From: Arthrobacter woluwensis
GTDB lineage: Bacteria > Actinomycetota > Actinomycetes > Actinomycetales > Micrococcaceae
Length of the DNA stretch: 64,000 nt
Direction of reading: 5' to 3'
Assembly: GCF_900105345.1 (NCBI RefSeq)
Contig: NZ_FNSN01000003.1
Span: 1,860,001 to 1,924,000 of the forward strand
The notes under the pieces were generated by a model. That model ran no database searches, was not told the origin of the DNA, and saw only the letters and a program-made list of their open reading frames with translations. Numbering within the stretch: position 1 is the stretch's first letter; every line of letters starts with the position of its first letter. Below are positions 34,937 to 44,312 of this stretch, one piece after another. Made by a program: the position numbers and the translations under genes.

Positions 34937-35992
34937 ATGAAAGGGTTGAGGCCGTGTTCCTTGACTGACCGTAGCCGCGCGACCATCCGGGACGTCGCCC
35001 TGCTGTCCAGCCTGTCCATCTGCACCGTGTCGCGGGCCCTGAGGGGACTTCCCAACGTGTCCGAGGACGCCCAGCGCCGTGTCGAGGACGCGGCCTCCAA
35101 ACTCGGATACCGCGCCTCGTCTGCCGCAGCGCGACTGGCCGGTGGCAGGACCGGATCCGTGGCCATCATCGTCCCCCGGGCCACCACTTGGTTCTTCGCC
35201 CAGGCGGTGGAAGCGGCCGAAGAGGTGTTCGCCGACAGCGGCCTCGACTCCGTGCTCATCAGCCTCCGCGGTCGCGCTGACGTCCGCGAGAGGATCTTCG
35301 GTGATCTCGACGCCCTGGCTCAGCGTGTGGACGGTGTGCTGCTGCTCGGCGTCGACCTCGGCGACGATGAGGTGCAGGCGCTGGCCGCCTCGCCTCTGGA
35401 GGTGGCGAGCATGGGACTGAGCGGCGTACCGTGGGACACCGTAGGGATCGATGACGTTCAGGCGGCCCACGCGGCGACCAGTCATCTCCTCGGCCTCGGC
35501 CACGGGGAATTCGCCATCCTGGCGGCCGACGAGGACGATCGCGGGACCGTCGGCACCTCGGGCGATCGGCTCGCAGGGTTCACGCAGGCCCTGGCGGAGC
35601 ACCATCTCGAGGTGCACCCTGACCGCATCATCAAGGAACCGTCCAGTATCGAAGGCGGGTACCGGGCCATGACCGAACTGATCGACAACCGGGGCCTCCC
35701 GGAGGCCGTGTTCGCGGCCTGTGACGAGGCCGCGTTCGGAGCGCTCAAGGCACTCCGCGAGCACGGGCTGTCCGCGCCGAAGGACGTCTCGCTCATCGCC
35801 ATCGACGACCACCCGATGAGCACCGTCCTGGGGCTCACGACCGTCGCGCAGCCCGTGGCGGACCAGGCGGCGTTCGCCGCCGATCTGCTCACCGAGCGTC
35901 TTCAAGGACGGTCCGGGGCCCCGCAGGACCATCGCCTGCCCGTCGCCCTCATCGAACGCAAGACCACCCGCCGCCCCCGGCGTCAACCCTGA
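34937..35992 (+). CDS. LacI family transcriptional regulator of the disaccharide phosphorylase operon
   Basis: A 351-residue LacI repressor. The HTH reads RATIRDVALLSSLSICTVSRAL, with the hinge helix near SAAARLAGGRT, then a periplasmic-binding-protein-like effector domain ending in LIAIDDHPMSTVLGLTTVAQP. Starts at 34928, 34937 and TTG 34961 are all possible; TTG 34961 has the best ribosome site (GAGG) and gives a typical short LacI N-terminus. The LacI-type palindrome at 34882-34895 lies on its promoter. The beta-phosphoglucomutase gene follows 9 bases later, so the likely inducer is a disaccharide or its phosphate. Confidence 0.9.
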   Translation: MKGLRPCSLTDRSRATIRDVALLSSLSICTVSRALRGLPNVSEDAQRRVEDAASKLGYRASSAAARLAGGRTGSVAIIVPRATTWFFAQAVEAAEEVFADSGLDSVLISLRGRADVRERIFGDLDALAQRVDGVLLLGVDLGDDEVQALAASPLEVASMGLSGVPWDTVGIDDVQAAHAATSHLLGLGHGEFAILAADEDDRGTVGTSGDRLAGFTQALAEHHLEVHPDRIIKEPSSIEGGYRAMTELIDNRGLPEAVFAACDEAAFGALKALREHGLSAPKDVSLIAIDDHPMSTVLGLTTVAQPVADQAAFAADLLTERLQGRSGAPQDHRLPVALIERKTTRRPRRQP

Positions 35993-36001
35993 GGACCCCC
36001 C

Positions 36002-36736
36002 ATGACCACATCACTGAACACGTCGATCTGGGACGGCACCGAGGCGCTCCTTTTCGACCTCGACGGCGTGCTGACCCCCACCGCTCTCGCTCATGAGCAG
36101 GCGTGGCGCACCCTGTTCGAGGACGTCCTCGCCGTCGAAGGGGTCGGACCGGAGTACACGGATGCCGACTACTACGCCCACATCGACGGACGGCCGCGCT
36201 ACGACGGTGTCCGCGAATTCCTGGCCTCCCGGGGCCTCACCCTGCCTGAGGGCCAGGACGACGACGCGCCGACCGAACGCACCGTCCGCGGCCTTGGAAA
36301 CCTGAAGAACCGCCTGTTCGCCCAGATCATCGAGGACGGCATCGAGCCGTACCCCGGTTCGTCACGCTTCGTCGCGGCTGCCCGCGAGCGCGGTGTGAAG
36401 CTCGCCGTCGTGTCGTCATCCCGCAATGCCCCGGCCGTGCTGGAGGCGGCAGGGATGGCGGATCTGTTCCCCATCGTGGTCGACGGCAACGTCGCGGCCC
36501 GCGAAGGGCTGCCCGGCAAACCGCATCCGGCCACGTTCCTGCGGGCCGCCGAGCTGCTCGGAGTGGACCCCGCCGCCGCCACGGTGGTGGAGGACGCCGT
36601 CTCCGGAGTCGAGGCCGGCGCGGCCGGCGGGTTCCGCGCCGTCATCGGCGTGGACCGTGGAGCGGGAGAAGACGTCCTGCGCTCCGCCGGGGCCACGCTC
36701 GTGGTGTCCGACCTCGACGAACTGCTCCCGGCCTGA
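36002..36736 (+). CDS. Beta-phosphoglucomutase, HAD superfamily
   Basis: A 244-residue HAD phosphatase-fold enzyme. The nucleophile motif is LLFDLDGVLTPT (Asp nucleophile and Asp+2 acid/base). A helical cap follows, then the Ser motif AVVSSSRNA, the Lys in GLPGKPHPATFL and the final acidic TVVEDAVSGVEAGAAGG. It converts beta-glucose 1-phosphate to glucose 6-phosphate through a 1,6-bisphosphate intermediate. This is the step expected after the inverting GH65 phosphorylase encoded next, and the pairing supports this role over a general HAD phosphatase. Confidence 0.9.
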   Translation: MTTSLNTSIWDGTEALLFDLDGVLTPTALAHEQAWRTLFEDVLAVEGVGPEYTDADYYAHIDGRPRYDGVREFLASRGLTLPEGQDDDAPTERTVRGLGNLKNRLFAQIIEDGIEPYPGSSRFVAAARERGVKLAVVSSSRNAPAVLEAAGMADLFPIVVDGNVAAREGLPGKPHPATFLRAAELLGVDPAAATVVEDAVSGVEAGAAGGFRAVIGVDRGAGEDVLRSAGATLVVSDLDELLPA

Positions 36737-36824
36737 TCCTCAGGCACCCCACCCCACACTCCGCCGGGACGCTTCCCCCACGTCCCGGCGCCCCCCGATC
36801 GATCCAGCGTCTGAAAGCCTTCCC

Positions 36825-39158
36825 ATGTCTCTGATCTCCGCTGACCGCACCCGATTCCCCGCCCACCCCTGGGCCCTGCTCGAAACGTCGTACGCCCCCG
36901 GTTCGGAAGGCGCCCTGGAGACCGTCTTCGCCCTCGGCAACGGTCACCTCGGAGTGCGTGGTGCTCATGCGTCCGCTGCCGACGCCTTCCTGCCGGGCAG
37001 TTTCATCAACGGTTTCCACGAGACCTTCGACATCCGTCACGCCGAAAACGCCTACGGCTTCGCCAAGCAGGGCCAGCGGATGCTGTACGTCCCCGATGTG
37101 CAGGAGACGCTGCTGCGCGTGGACGGCGAAGAACTGTCGCTCGGCACGGTGCCCGTCCTCGACTACCGCCGCACCCTGGACTTCGCGAGCGGGATCTACG
37201 AGTGCACCGTCGTCTGGCAGTGTGCCTCCGGTGCGGTCGTCACCACGGTCGAACGGCGGGTGCTCGGGCAGAGCCACCGTGGCTCCCTCGCCGTCGAACT
37301 GCGCCTGAGCGCGGACCGACGGATCGTGCTGGATGCCGTCTCCCAGGTGGTGAACCGTCAGGATCAGCCGGCCGAGGACCATTCGGACCACGACCCCCGT
37401 CGCTCCGGACGCCACGCCGGCCGAGTGCTCATGCCGGCGTTCAGCGACGGCGCCAAGGGCTCCCTGCGCCTCGCCTGGACGACGGCGGCCTCCCGCCAGA
37501 GCGTCGCCGTCGCGGTCGATCACGTGGCGCCGGGCGCCCTCCCGCCCTTCTCGACGGAGACGGACGCCGACCGGAGCGCGGTCCGCTACGTCTTGCCGGT
37601 CGACCCGGGGGAAGAGTTCGTCCTTGAGAAGCGCGTCTCCTACGCCGTGGGTCCGGAGACTCCGGAGACGCTCCTGGCCCGTGCCGAGGAGGCGGTTCTC
37701 AGTATCGAGGAGCTCGCCGCGGAATCGGCCGAGCACTGGGCGCAGTACTGGTCCACCGCGGACATCGAGCTGCCGGGCCAGCCGGAGCTGCAGCAGGCGG
37801 TCCGCTGGAACCTCTTCCAGCTGGGCCAGGCGACCGCGCAGGCCGGCGTGTCCGGGATCCCCGCCAAGGGCGTCAGCGGATCGGGTTACGAGGGCCACTA
37901 CTTCTGGGATCAGGAGGTGTACCTGATGCCCTACCTCAGCTACACCTCCCCGGACGCCGCCCGGAAGGTGCTCGCGTTCCGCCACTCGATGCTGCCCGCC
38001 GCGCGGGCCCGTGCGGCCGAGCTCAGCGTGGACGGCGCTCTCTTCCCGTGGCGCACCATCAACGGCCAGGAGGCCAGCGCGTACTACGCCGCCGGCACCG
38101 CACAGTTCCACATCAACGCCGCCGTCGCCTTCGCCGCGGCCCGCTACGTCTGGGCGACGGGCGACGACGAGTTCCGCACGGGGGAGGGCGCGGAGATCCT
38201 GTCCGAGACCGCCCGCATGTGGGTCTCCCTCGGCTTCTTCGGCAAGGACGGGCGCTTCCACCTGCACGGGGTCACGGGTCCGGACGAGTACACGGCCGTG
38301 GTCAACAACAACCTGTACACGAACGTCATGGCGCGGTTCAATCTCCGGGCCGCGGCCGCCGTCGAGGGGCGCTTCGCCGGAGTGACCGAACGGCAGCTCT
38401 GGTCCGAAGCCGCGGAGCGCATGACCCTGCCCTACGACACCGATCTGCGCGTCCACGCTCAGGACGCCGACTTCATGACCCTGGAACCGTGGGACTGGGA
38501 CGTGCCGCGGGACAAATACCCGCTGCTGCTGCACTTCCACCCGCTGGTGATCTATCGGCACCAGGTGCTCAAGCAGGCGGACACGGTGCTGGCGATGTTC
38601 CTGCAGTGGCAGGACTTCAGCGCCGTGGAGAAGCAGCGTGCCTTCGACTTCTACGATCCGCTGACCACCGGCGACTCGACGCTCTCGGCGTGCGTGCAGG
38701 GCATCATGGCGGCCGAGGTCGGCTACGGGGATGTGGCGCTGCGGCACTTCACGACGGCGGCGTTCATCGACCTGGACGATTTGCATCACAACACGGTGGA
38801 CGGCGTCCATACGGCCTCGGCGGGCGGTGTCTGGGCCGCGCTCGTCAACGGTTTCGCCGGCTTCCGCGACCAGGGGGAGCACCCGCTTTTCGACCCCCGG
38901 CTGCCGGAGGGCTGGGAGGGCCTCGCCTTCCGTCTGCGGATGCGGGGTTCGGTGCTCGCCGTGCGCCTGGCGCCGGGTGAGATCACGCTCAGCGTCGAAT
39001 CCGGCGGCCCCTTGGACGTCCAGGTCCGGGACCGGCTCGTCCACGTCGGGTCTGATCCGGTGCGGGTGGCCCTCGCGGCGGTGCCGTCCCCGGCGCCGAG
39101 CGTCTTCCCGCAGTCGCCTGCCACGGCCGGGCTGCAGACGGTGCTGACCCGCGCCTGA
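36825..39158 (+). CDS. Glycoside hydrolase family 65 phosphorylase (trehalose, maltose or kojibiose)
   Basis: A 777-residue enzyme. The N-terminal beta-sandwich contains ETVFALGNGHLGVRGAHAS. The (alpha/alpha)6 barrel contains YEGHYFWDQEVYLMPYL and the proton-donor loop GVTGPDEYTAVVNNN with catalytic Glu488. Phosphate-site and HHNTVDGVHTASAGG segments are also present, with a small C-terminal beta domain. GH65 enzymes split alpha-glucosyl disaccharides with phosphate to glucose and beta-glucose 1-phosphate, which the preceding mutase uses. The start ATG 36825 is chosen because the upstream frame reads through the mutase gene. The specificity cannot be read by eye, and no sugar transporter is next to it. 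Confidence 0.92.
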   Translation: MSLISADRTRFPAHPWALLETSYAPGSEGALETVFALGNGHLGVRGAHASAADAFLPGSFINGFHETFDIRHAENAYGFAKQGQRMLYVPDVQETLLRVDGEELSLGTVPVLDYRRTLDFASGIYECTVVWQCASGAVVTTVERRVLGQSHRGSLAVELRLSADRRIVLDAVSQVVNRQDQPAEDHSDHDPRRSGRHAGRVLMPAFSDGAKGSLRLAWTTAASRQSVAVAVDHVAPGALPPFSTETDADRSAVRYVLPVDPGEEFVLEKRVSYAVGPETPETLLARAEEAVLSIEELAAESAEHWAQYWSTADIELPGQPELQQAVRWNLFQLGQATAQAGVSGIPAKGVSGSGYEGHYFWDQEVYLMPYLSYTSPDAARKVLAFRHSMLPAARARAAELSVDGALFPWRTINGQEASAYYAAGTAQFHINAAVAFAAARYVWATGDDEFRTGEGAEILSETARMWVSLGFFGKDGRFHLHGVTGPDEYTAVVNNNLYTNVMARFNLRAAAAVEGRFAGVTERQLWSEAAERMTLPYDTDLRVHAQDADFMTLEPWDWDVPRDKYPLLLHFHPLVIYRHQVLKQADTVLAMFLQWQDFSAVEKQRAFDFYDPLTTGDSTLSACVQGIMAAEVGYGDVALRHFTTAAFIDLDDLHHNTVDGVHTASAGGVWAALVNGFAGFRDQGEHPLFDPRLPEGWEGLAFRLRMRGSVLAVRLAPGEITLSVESGGPLDVQVRDRLVHVGSDPVRVALAAVPSPAPSVFPQSPATAGLQTVLTRA

Positions 39159-39316
39159 GTGAGCGGCCGGCGTGATGGTCGGCGCCGCCCTGGACGGTGT
39201 TTTCTCCATCACTTTCGGCCCGAGTTCCGGGGTTTGTTACGGATGATCCCGCCTCGGACGATGGTCCGCACGGTACCGTTTTGACCAGGCCATCATCGTG
39301 GAGAAGGAGCACCAGC

Positions 39317-39748
39317 ATGCCGGAGATCATCGTCGTCGGAGTGGACGGAACCGAGACCGCAGCGCGAGCCGCGGAGCAGGCCCTGCGCCTCGCCCAAGGG
39401 TTCGGCGCCACGCTGCATGTGGTCACCGCCTACGAGGGCAACAAGGCGTCCCTGCACGGCGCCAATTACGAGCGTGCCGTGATCTTCGGAGACCGCCAGG
39501 AGAAGGCCGCGGAGACCGCCAGAACGGTCGCCGGGAGCCTGTCCGCGGACGGCGTCCAGGTCGAAGCCTTCTCCGTGGTGGGCACCCCCGCCGAGGCGCT
39601 CATCGCCCACGCCGAGGAGCACGACGCCAGCGTGATCGTGGTGGGCAATCGCCGCATGAAGGGCCTGGCCCGCGTCCTGGGCAGCGTCGCCAACTCCGTG
39701 GCCCACGAAGCCAAGTGCAACGTCTACATCGCGGACACCACCGACTGA
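39317..39748 (+). CDS. Universal stress protein (UspA family)
   Basis: A 143-residue single-domain USP. The N-terminal strand IIVVGVDGTETAARAAEQAL has the ATP-contacting Asp, and the C-terminal nucleotide loop GNRRMKGLARVLGSVANSVAHEA follows the G-2X-G-9X-G(S/T) pattern of ATP-binding members. A GAAGGAG site precedes the ATG. It stands alone. Members are induced in starvation or stress, but the target is unknown. Confidence 0.92.
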   Translation: MPEIIVVGVDGTETAARAAEQALRLAQGFGATLHVVTAYEGNKASLHGANYERAVIFGDRQEKAAETARTVAGSLSADGVQVEAFSVVGTPAEALIAHAEEHDASVIVVGNRRMKGLARVLGSVANSVAHEAKCNVYIADTTD

Positions 39749-39752
39749 ACCG

Positions 39753-40709
39753 TCAGGAACCCTCGACTGCTCTCCGGTAGCGCTCGGAGAGCAGTCGGAG
39801 GCGGGGGATGAGCTCGGGCGGGCTTTCCACGGTGAAATCCATCATCAGCATGCCGATATAGGCTGCCACGGTGTCCAGGCTGTCCGCCCCCGTCACCAGC
39901 ACGCAGTGCTCCGCATCGATCGGTTCGACGACCCCAACCGTGGGGTTGATGCGGTCCAGCACACTCTGAGCCGAGGCATCGATCCGCAGCCTGGCGTGGA
40001 CCTTCCATCCGCTCGCCGCGATGGTGCGCAGAGCGAACGCCGCGTAATCGCCGCCCGGCAGGGGACGGGGCGTGAACAGCCGATGGGTCGGGTTGCCCAG
40101 TGCCATCCAGTCGACGCGGTAAGTTCCCCAGGTGCCCTCCCGGGGATCGCGCGCCACGAGGTGCCAGCGTCGCTGCCAGCTCAGCAAGCGATAGGGCTCG
40201 ACCAGTCTCTCGGCGCCGTCATAGTCGAACCGCAGACGTTCAGTATCCCGGATCGCCGCTGCCACGGAGCGGAGCACCCGGGGGTCGACCTCCGGATCCG
40301 GGGCGTCCGTGTCGATGTTCTCCTGACCACGGTCGATGGCCGTGCCCAGGGCGTCGACAATGGGCCGCAGCCGTGCCGGCAGCACCTGTTCGATCTTCGC
40401 CAGCGCGCGCGTGCGTACCTCTTCAATGCCGCTGATCCCGGCGGCCGCCTGAAGGCCGACCGTGACGGCGACAGCCTCCTCATCGTCGAGCAGGAGCGGT
40501 GGCAGGCGTCCGCCCGCTCCCAGACGGTAACCGCCCACGGGTCCTCGGACCGCCGTCACGGGGTAGCCGAGTTCCCTCAGCCGCTCGACGTCGGCGCGCA
40601 CGGTTCGCGGGCTCACCCCGAGGCGCTCCGCCAGTTCGCGTCCGGTGCGCCCTGCGGGAACCTGCAAGAGGGGGAGGAGAGCGAGAAGCCTGCCCGCGGG
40701 ACCGGTCAT
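39753..40709 (-). CDS. WYL-domain transcriptional regulator (YafY type)
   Basis: A 318-residue regulator with an N-terminal winged helix (RTGRELAERLGVSPRTVRADVERLRELGYPV), a WYL domain (VEPYRLLSWQRRWHLVARDP) and a C-terminal WCX-type extension (SGWKVHARLRIDAS). WYL proteins bind small nucleic-acid or metabolite ligands. Start 40709 is supported by GGAGG 5 bases upstream; the longer frame to 40793 would overlap the divergent gene's promoter. It is divergent from the epoxide hydrolase gene with 68 bases between them, so it is the likely regulator. Confidence 0.9.
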   Translation of the reverse strand: MTGPAGRLLALLPLLQVPAGRTGRELAERLGVSPRTVRADVERLRELGYPVTAVRGPVGGYRLGAGGRLPPLLLDDEEAVAVTVGLQAAAGISGIEEVRTRALAKIEQVLPARLRPIVDALGTAIDRGQENIDTDAPDPEVDPRVLRSVAAAIRDTERLRFDYDGAERLVEPYRLLSWQRRWHLVARDPREGTWGTYRVDWMALGNPTHRLFTPRPLPGGDYAAFALRTIAASGWKVHARLRIDASAQSVLDRINPTVGVVEPIDAEHCVLVTGADSLDTVAAYIGMLMMDFTVESPPELIPRLRLLSERYRRAVEGS

Positions 40710-40777
40710 GGGATCCTCCGAAATTCGTGAGGTTAAGAGGAACGTTTTCAGCCTAATAGGTCCGTAGCGTGGGAACC

Positions 40778-41923
40778 ATGAACACCACAGCACCCCTCGA
40801 AATCCAGCCCTTCACCGTGTCCGTCAGCGACGCCGACCTCGCCGATCTCCAGGACCGCCTCGCCCGGACACGCCTGCCCCAGCCGGCTCCCTCCGACGAC
40901 TGGCGCACCGGAACCCCCAACAGCTATCTGCGGGAGGCCGTCGCGGCCTGGCAGTCCCTCGACTGGCGTGCCGCCGAGGCCCGTCTCAACGCTGTCCCAC
41001 ACTTCACCACTCGGATCGATGGGCAGCTCGTGCACTTCATCCACGTGCGCTCCGCCCATCCCGGAGCCACCCCGCTGCTGCTCGCCCACACCTACCCCGG
41101 GTCATCGGTGGACTACCTCGATCTCATCGACCGCCTGGTGGACCCCGTGGCGCACGGCGGGCGGCCCGAGGACGCGTTCGATGTCGTCATTCCCGACGCT
41201 CCCGGGTACGGTTTCTCGCAGCCCGTGACCGAGTCCGGATGGACCGTCGGCCGCGTGGCACGGGCCTACGACGCGCTCATGCGGGGCCTCGGCTACGACG
41301 GCTACGGCGTTCACGGCTCGGACAACGGGGCGATGGTCGCAAGGGAACTCGGTCTGCTCAATCCCGACGGGTTCCTCGGCCTGCACGTCCTGCAGCTGTT
41401 CTCCTTCCCCTCCGGCGATCCGGCGGAGTTCGAGAAGCTGGAACCCGCGGACTACGCGGGTCTGGAACACATGCAGTGGTTCCAGTCCGTGGGCGGCTAC
41501 AACACCATGAACGCCTCTCGGCCTCAGACGGTGGCGGTCGGTCTCAGCGACTCACCCGTCGGCCTGCTCGCGTACAGCGAACTGTTCGAGTCCTTCGGCA
41601 ACGGCACCTCGCTGGTCCCTCTCGAGAAGGTCCTGCTGGAGGTCAGCGTGAATTGGTTCGCCAACGCGGCCGCCGGGATGAGCCGCAGCTACTTCGACAA
41701 CGCCCAGGAACAGGCCGAGCCGCAGGTCAATCACGCTCCCACGGGCGTGGCCGTCTTCAAGGACGATTTCCAGACGATCCGCGTGTTCGCCGATCGGGAC
41801 AACGCGAACATCGTGCATTGGAGCCGGTTCGAGGAAGGCGGGCATTTCGCCGCACTGGAGCGGCCGGAGATCCTAGCCGAGGACATCCGGGCGTTCTTCA
41901 CGGGTCTGCGCTCGCAGGCCTGA
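40778..41923 (+). CDS. Epoxide hydrolase, alpha/beta-hydrolase with EHN domain
   Basis: A 381-residue microsomal-type epoxide hydrolase. The N-terminal EHN region (IQPFTVSVSDADLADLQDRLARTRLP) wraps the catalytic domain. The oxyanion strand is LLLAHTYPGSSVDYL, the nucleophile elbow VHGSDNGAMVAREL (Asp), and the base His is in EEGGHFAALERPEIL; IPDAPGYGFS is also typical. It opens epoxides to diols with water. ATG 40778 is preferred to GTG 40769. The divergent WYL regulator suggests induction by a xenobiotic or secondary metabolite. Confidence 0.88.
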   Translation: MNTTAPLEIQPFTVSVSDADLADLQDRLARTRLPQPAPSDDWRTGTPNSYLREAVAAWQSLDWRAAEARLNAVPHFTTRIDGQLVHFIHVRSAHPGATPLLLAHTYPGSSVDYLDLIDRLVDPVAHGGRPEDAFDVVIPDAPGYGFSQPVTESGWTVGRVARAYDALMRGLGYDGYGVHGSDNGAMVARELGLLNPDGFLGLHVLQLFSFPSGDPAEFEKLEPADYAGLEHMQWFQSVGGYNTMNASRPQTVAVGLSDSPVGLLAYSELFESFGNGTSLVPLEKVLLEVSVNWFANAAAGMSRSYFDNAQEQAEPQVNHAPTGVAVFKDDFQTIRVFADRDNANIVHWSRFEEGGHFAALERPEILAEDIRAFFTGLRSQA

Positions 41924-42075
41924 CGAGATGCTGAGCGAGGTGCCCGGCCGGGTGACGGCGCCGACGTCGGGGGTCCGGTTTGGATGCGCGGGCTGCAGCC
42001 CGCGATCTCGGCGGGTTCCCCCCGAACTCGGCGGCTGACCACGCGTGACGAGCCGGCGCGCCCTAGGATCGAGGC

Positions 42076-43395
42076 ATGGAAGCAGCAGCCTCGCCCTCCG
42101 GTCTGAGCGCGCCCGAACCCGCGGCCGCGGGCCTGTCCGCCAAGAAGGTGCGCCTCCGCCTCGCCTTCCTGTCCGCACTGGGCCACGGCTTCCTGGAATC
42201 CGGCCAGACCACGCGCCAGACCGAGGAGGCCCTCGGGAGGTATGGGCGCGAACTCGGCCTGGACGGCCTCGTGCTCAACTCTTTCGGCCGGATGCTGTTG
42301 CTGGAAGCCGTCACGCGCGACGGCGCAACAGTCTCCCTCTCCGGCGCGGCCCGGTCGCTCGACGCCATCGACTGCACCAGGGCCCGCGCACTCGAGAGAC
42401 TCGCTGAGCGCACCGTCGAGGACGCCCGGACCTGGGCCGATTCCGCCGCGGCCCACGGCGGTCTCACCGCGGCGCGGCAGGAGGTCGAACGGCTCCGGGA
42501 CACGGCCACTCCATGGTGGGTGGTCACGCTCGGGCTGACGCTCCTGGCGTTCTTCATCAGCATGCAGTTGGGCGTCAGCTGGCAGGCCTGGGTCGCCGCG
42601 GCGCTGGTGCAGGCCGTGACCTCCCTGGTCGGAGTGATGATCGGCGGGCTGCGACTGCCCCGGCTGTTCGCCATCGCCGTGCAGAGCTGCGCGGCGGGCG
42701 CCTTCGCCACCGCGCTCGTCCAGCTCGGCTTCGTGGACCCGGTGGGCGCGGCAGCGGCGATCGCGGTGAACTGGCTCCTGTTGATCCCCTTACCCCAGGT
42801 CATCGGAGCGGTGACGGACGCCATCGAAGCCGACCATCTGTCCGCCATGACGCGCGTGGCGAGCGTCGCCATCGCCGCCGGAGGGATCGCGATCGGCGGA
42901 GGATTCACCTTCGCGCTGGGGGAGGTCCTCGGCATGGCCCATCCACGGCTCGACGCCCTGCCCACCCTGCCCTGGTATCTGGTGCTGGTGTTCTCCGCCC
43001 TGGGCGCCGTGGCGAATGCGTTCGCCAACGGCGGGAGGCTGGCGCTGGTGGCGCCGGCCGCCTTCCTGGGCGTGGTCACGGGCGCCGTCAACCAGTTCTT
43101 CCTTCACGCGACCGGCCTGTCCGCGGTCTGGGCGAATTCGCTCTCGGCCGTGGTCCTCGGCCTCCTGAGTGCAGCCCTGGTGAAGCGCACCGGCTACCCG
43201 TACCAAGTGCTCGCACTCATGGGCATCACGGGCGCCCTCCTGCCCGGGATCCCGGTGTTCTTCGGCATCCTTCAGGCGATGGGCGGGGGCGATGCGGCGG
43301 AGCATTTCGGCACGGCCGCAGCGATCAGCCTGGGTATCGGGACGGGGGTCGCGCTCGGCGTGCATCTGGCGCGTCTCAGGTGGCGCACGCGCTGA
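42076..43395 (+). CDS. ThrE family threonine/serine exporter
   Basis: A 439-residue membrane protein. A cytosolic N-terminal domain of about 140 residues (LESGQTTRQTEEALGRYGRELGLDG) is followed by about ten hydrophobic spans in two blocks, ending with LALMGITGALLPGIPVFFGILQAM. This is the DUF1212 plus DUF3815 fusion seen in Corynebacterium ThrE, which exports Thr and Ser. The gene stands alone; weak bases precede the ATG. Substrate range is inferred from the family. Confidence 0.85.
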   Translation: MEAAASPSGLSAPEPAAAGLSAKKVRLRLAFLSALGHGFLESGQTTRQTEEALGRYGRELGLDGLVLNSFGRMLLLEAVTRDGATVSLSGAARSLDAIDCTRARALERLAERTVEDARTWADSAAAHGGLTAARQEVERLRDTATPWWVVTLGLTLLAFFISMQLGVSWQAWVAAALVQAVTSLVGVMIGGLRLPRLFAIAVQSCAAGAFATALVQLGFVDPVGAAAAIAVNWLLLIPLPQVIGAVTDAIEADHLSAMTRVASVAIAAGGIAIGGGFTFALGEVLGMAHPRLDALPTLPWYLVLVFSALGAVANAFANGGRLALVAPAAFLGVVTGAVNQFFLHATGLSAVWANSLSAVVLGLLSAALVKRTGYPYQVLALMGITGALLPGIPVFFGILQAMGGGDAAEHFGTAAAISLGIGTGVALGVHLARLRWRTR

Positions 43396-43430
43396 TCCGT
43401 CCGGGCGGTGCGGGGGCGTACGATGACCGC

Positions 43431-44252
43431 ATGTCTGATGTCGCACTGATCACTGGAACCTCCTCCGGCATGGGCCTGCATGCCGCCGTCGACCTGGCGC
43501 GCCGGGGTCTCACCGTGGTCGCCACGCTGCGCGACACCTCCCGAGCCGCCGCCCTCCACGCCGCCGCCCGCGACGCCGGGGTGGAGCTGGACGTGCGGGA
43601 GCTCGACGTCGTGGATCACGGCGCCGCCGAACGCGTGGTGCGCGGCGTGCTCGCCGACCATGGCCGCATCGACGTGCTGATCAACAACGCGGGCCGCGGG
43701 AGCGTGGCGACGGCTGAACAGCTGTCGATGGAGCAGATTCAGGCCCAGCTGGACGTCAACTACCTGGCCCCTGTGAACCTCACCAAGCTGGTTCTGCCCG
43801 GCATGCGGGAGCAGGGCAGGGGCCGGATCCTCACCGTCACGAGCGTGGGCGGAGCCGTGGGCCAGCCGTTCGCCGACGCCTATTGCGGGGCGAAGTTCGC
43901 GGTGGAGGGCTTCATGCAGTCGCTCGCGGTGGTCGCCGAACGGTTCGGCGTGCAGGTGGGCGTGATCGAACCCGCCGCGGTGGCCAGTGAATTCGTGGCG
44001 AACGTCGCGCGGCCCACGGAGACGGGCGCCTACGGGCCCCTACTCGACGCCTATATCGGACGGACCGCCGGGGCGTTCTCCCAGGCCCAGTCCGCCGAGA
44101 GCGCCGGAGCGGCGATCGCGGAGATCGCGACCGCGGCAGGCTTCGCCCTCCGGAACCAGACGTCGGATGCCGCGCGGAACTTCGTGGGTGTCTCGCTGGC
44201 AGACTTCGACGGCGAACGCGTCCTCGGCTTCACCCGCCCCTGGATCGCCTGA
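43431..44252 (+). CDS. Short-chain dehydrogenase/reductase
   Basis: A 273-residue classical SDR. The cofactor motif is ALITGTSSGMGLHAAVDLA, NNAG is present in VLINNAGRGS, the catalytic Ser is in TVTSVGGAVGQPF, and the YxxxK motif is AYCGAKFAVEGF. It would oxidise or reduce an alcohol/carbonyl with NAD(P). The sequence resembles the retinol-dehydrogenase-like group, but the substrate is not predictable. It lies 35 bases after the ThrE-like gene; shared transcription is possible. Confidence 0.9.
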   Translation: MSDVALITGTSSGMGLHAAVDLARRGLTVVATLRDTSRAAALHAAARDAGVELDVRELDVVDHGAAERVVRGVLADHGRIDVLINNAGRGSVATAEQLSMEQIQAQLDVNYLAPVNLTKLVLPGMREQGRGRILTVTSVGGAVGQPFADAYCGAKFAVEGFMQSLAVVAERFGVQVGVIEPAAVASEFVANVARPTETGAYGPLLDAYIGRTAGAFSQAQSAESAGAAIAEIATAAGFALRNQTSDAARNFVGVSLADFDGERVLGFTRPWIA

Positions 44253-44312
44253 GGACAGACAGTCCGGACCGAGTCAGGACGGGCCGGCACCCCGAGCTGA
44301 GCGGCAGCCCGC

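Noticed and set aside
40710-40777. TAATAG at 40754-40759 as the -10 box of the epoxide hydrolase gene
   Set aside because: No matching -35 hexamer at 16-18 bases, so the promoter could not be supported.
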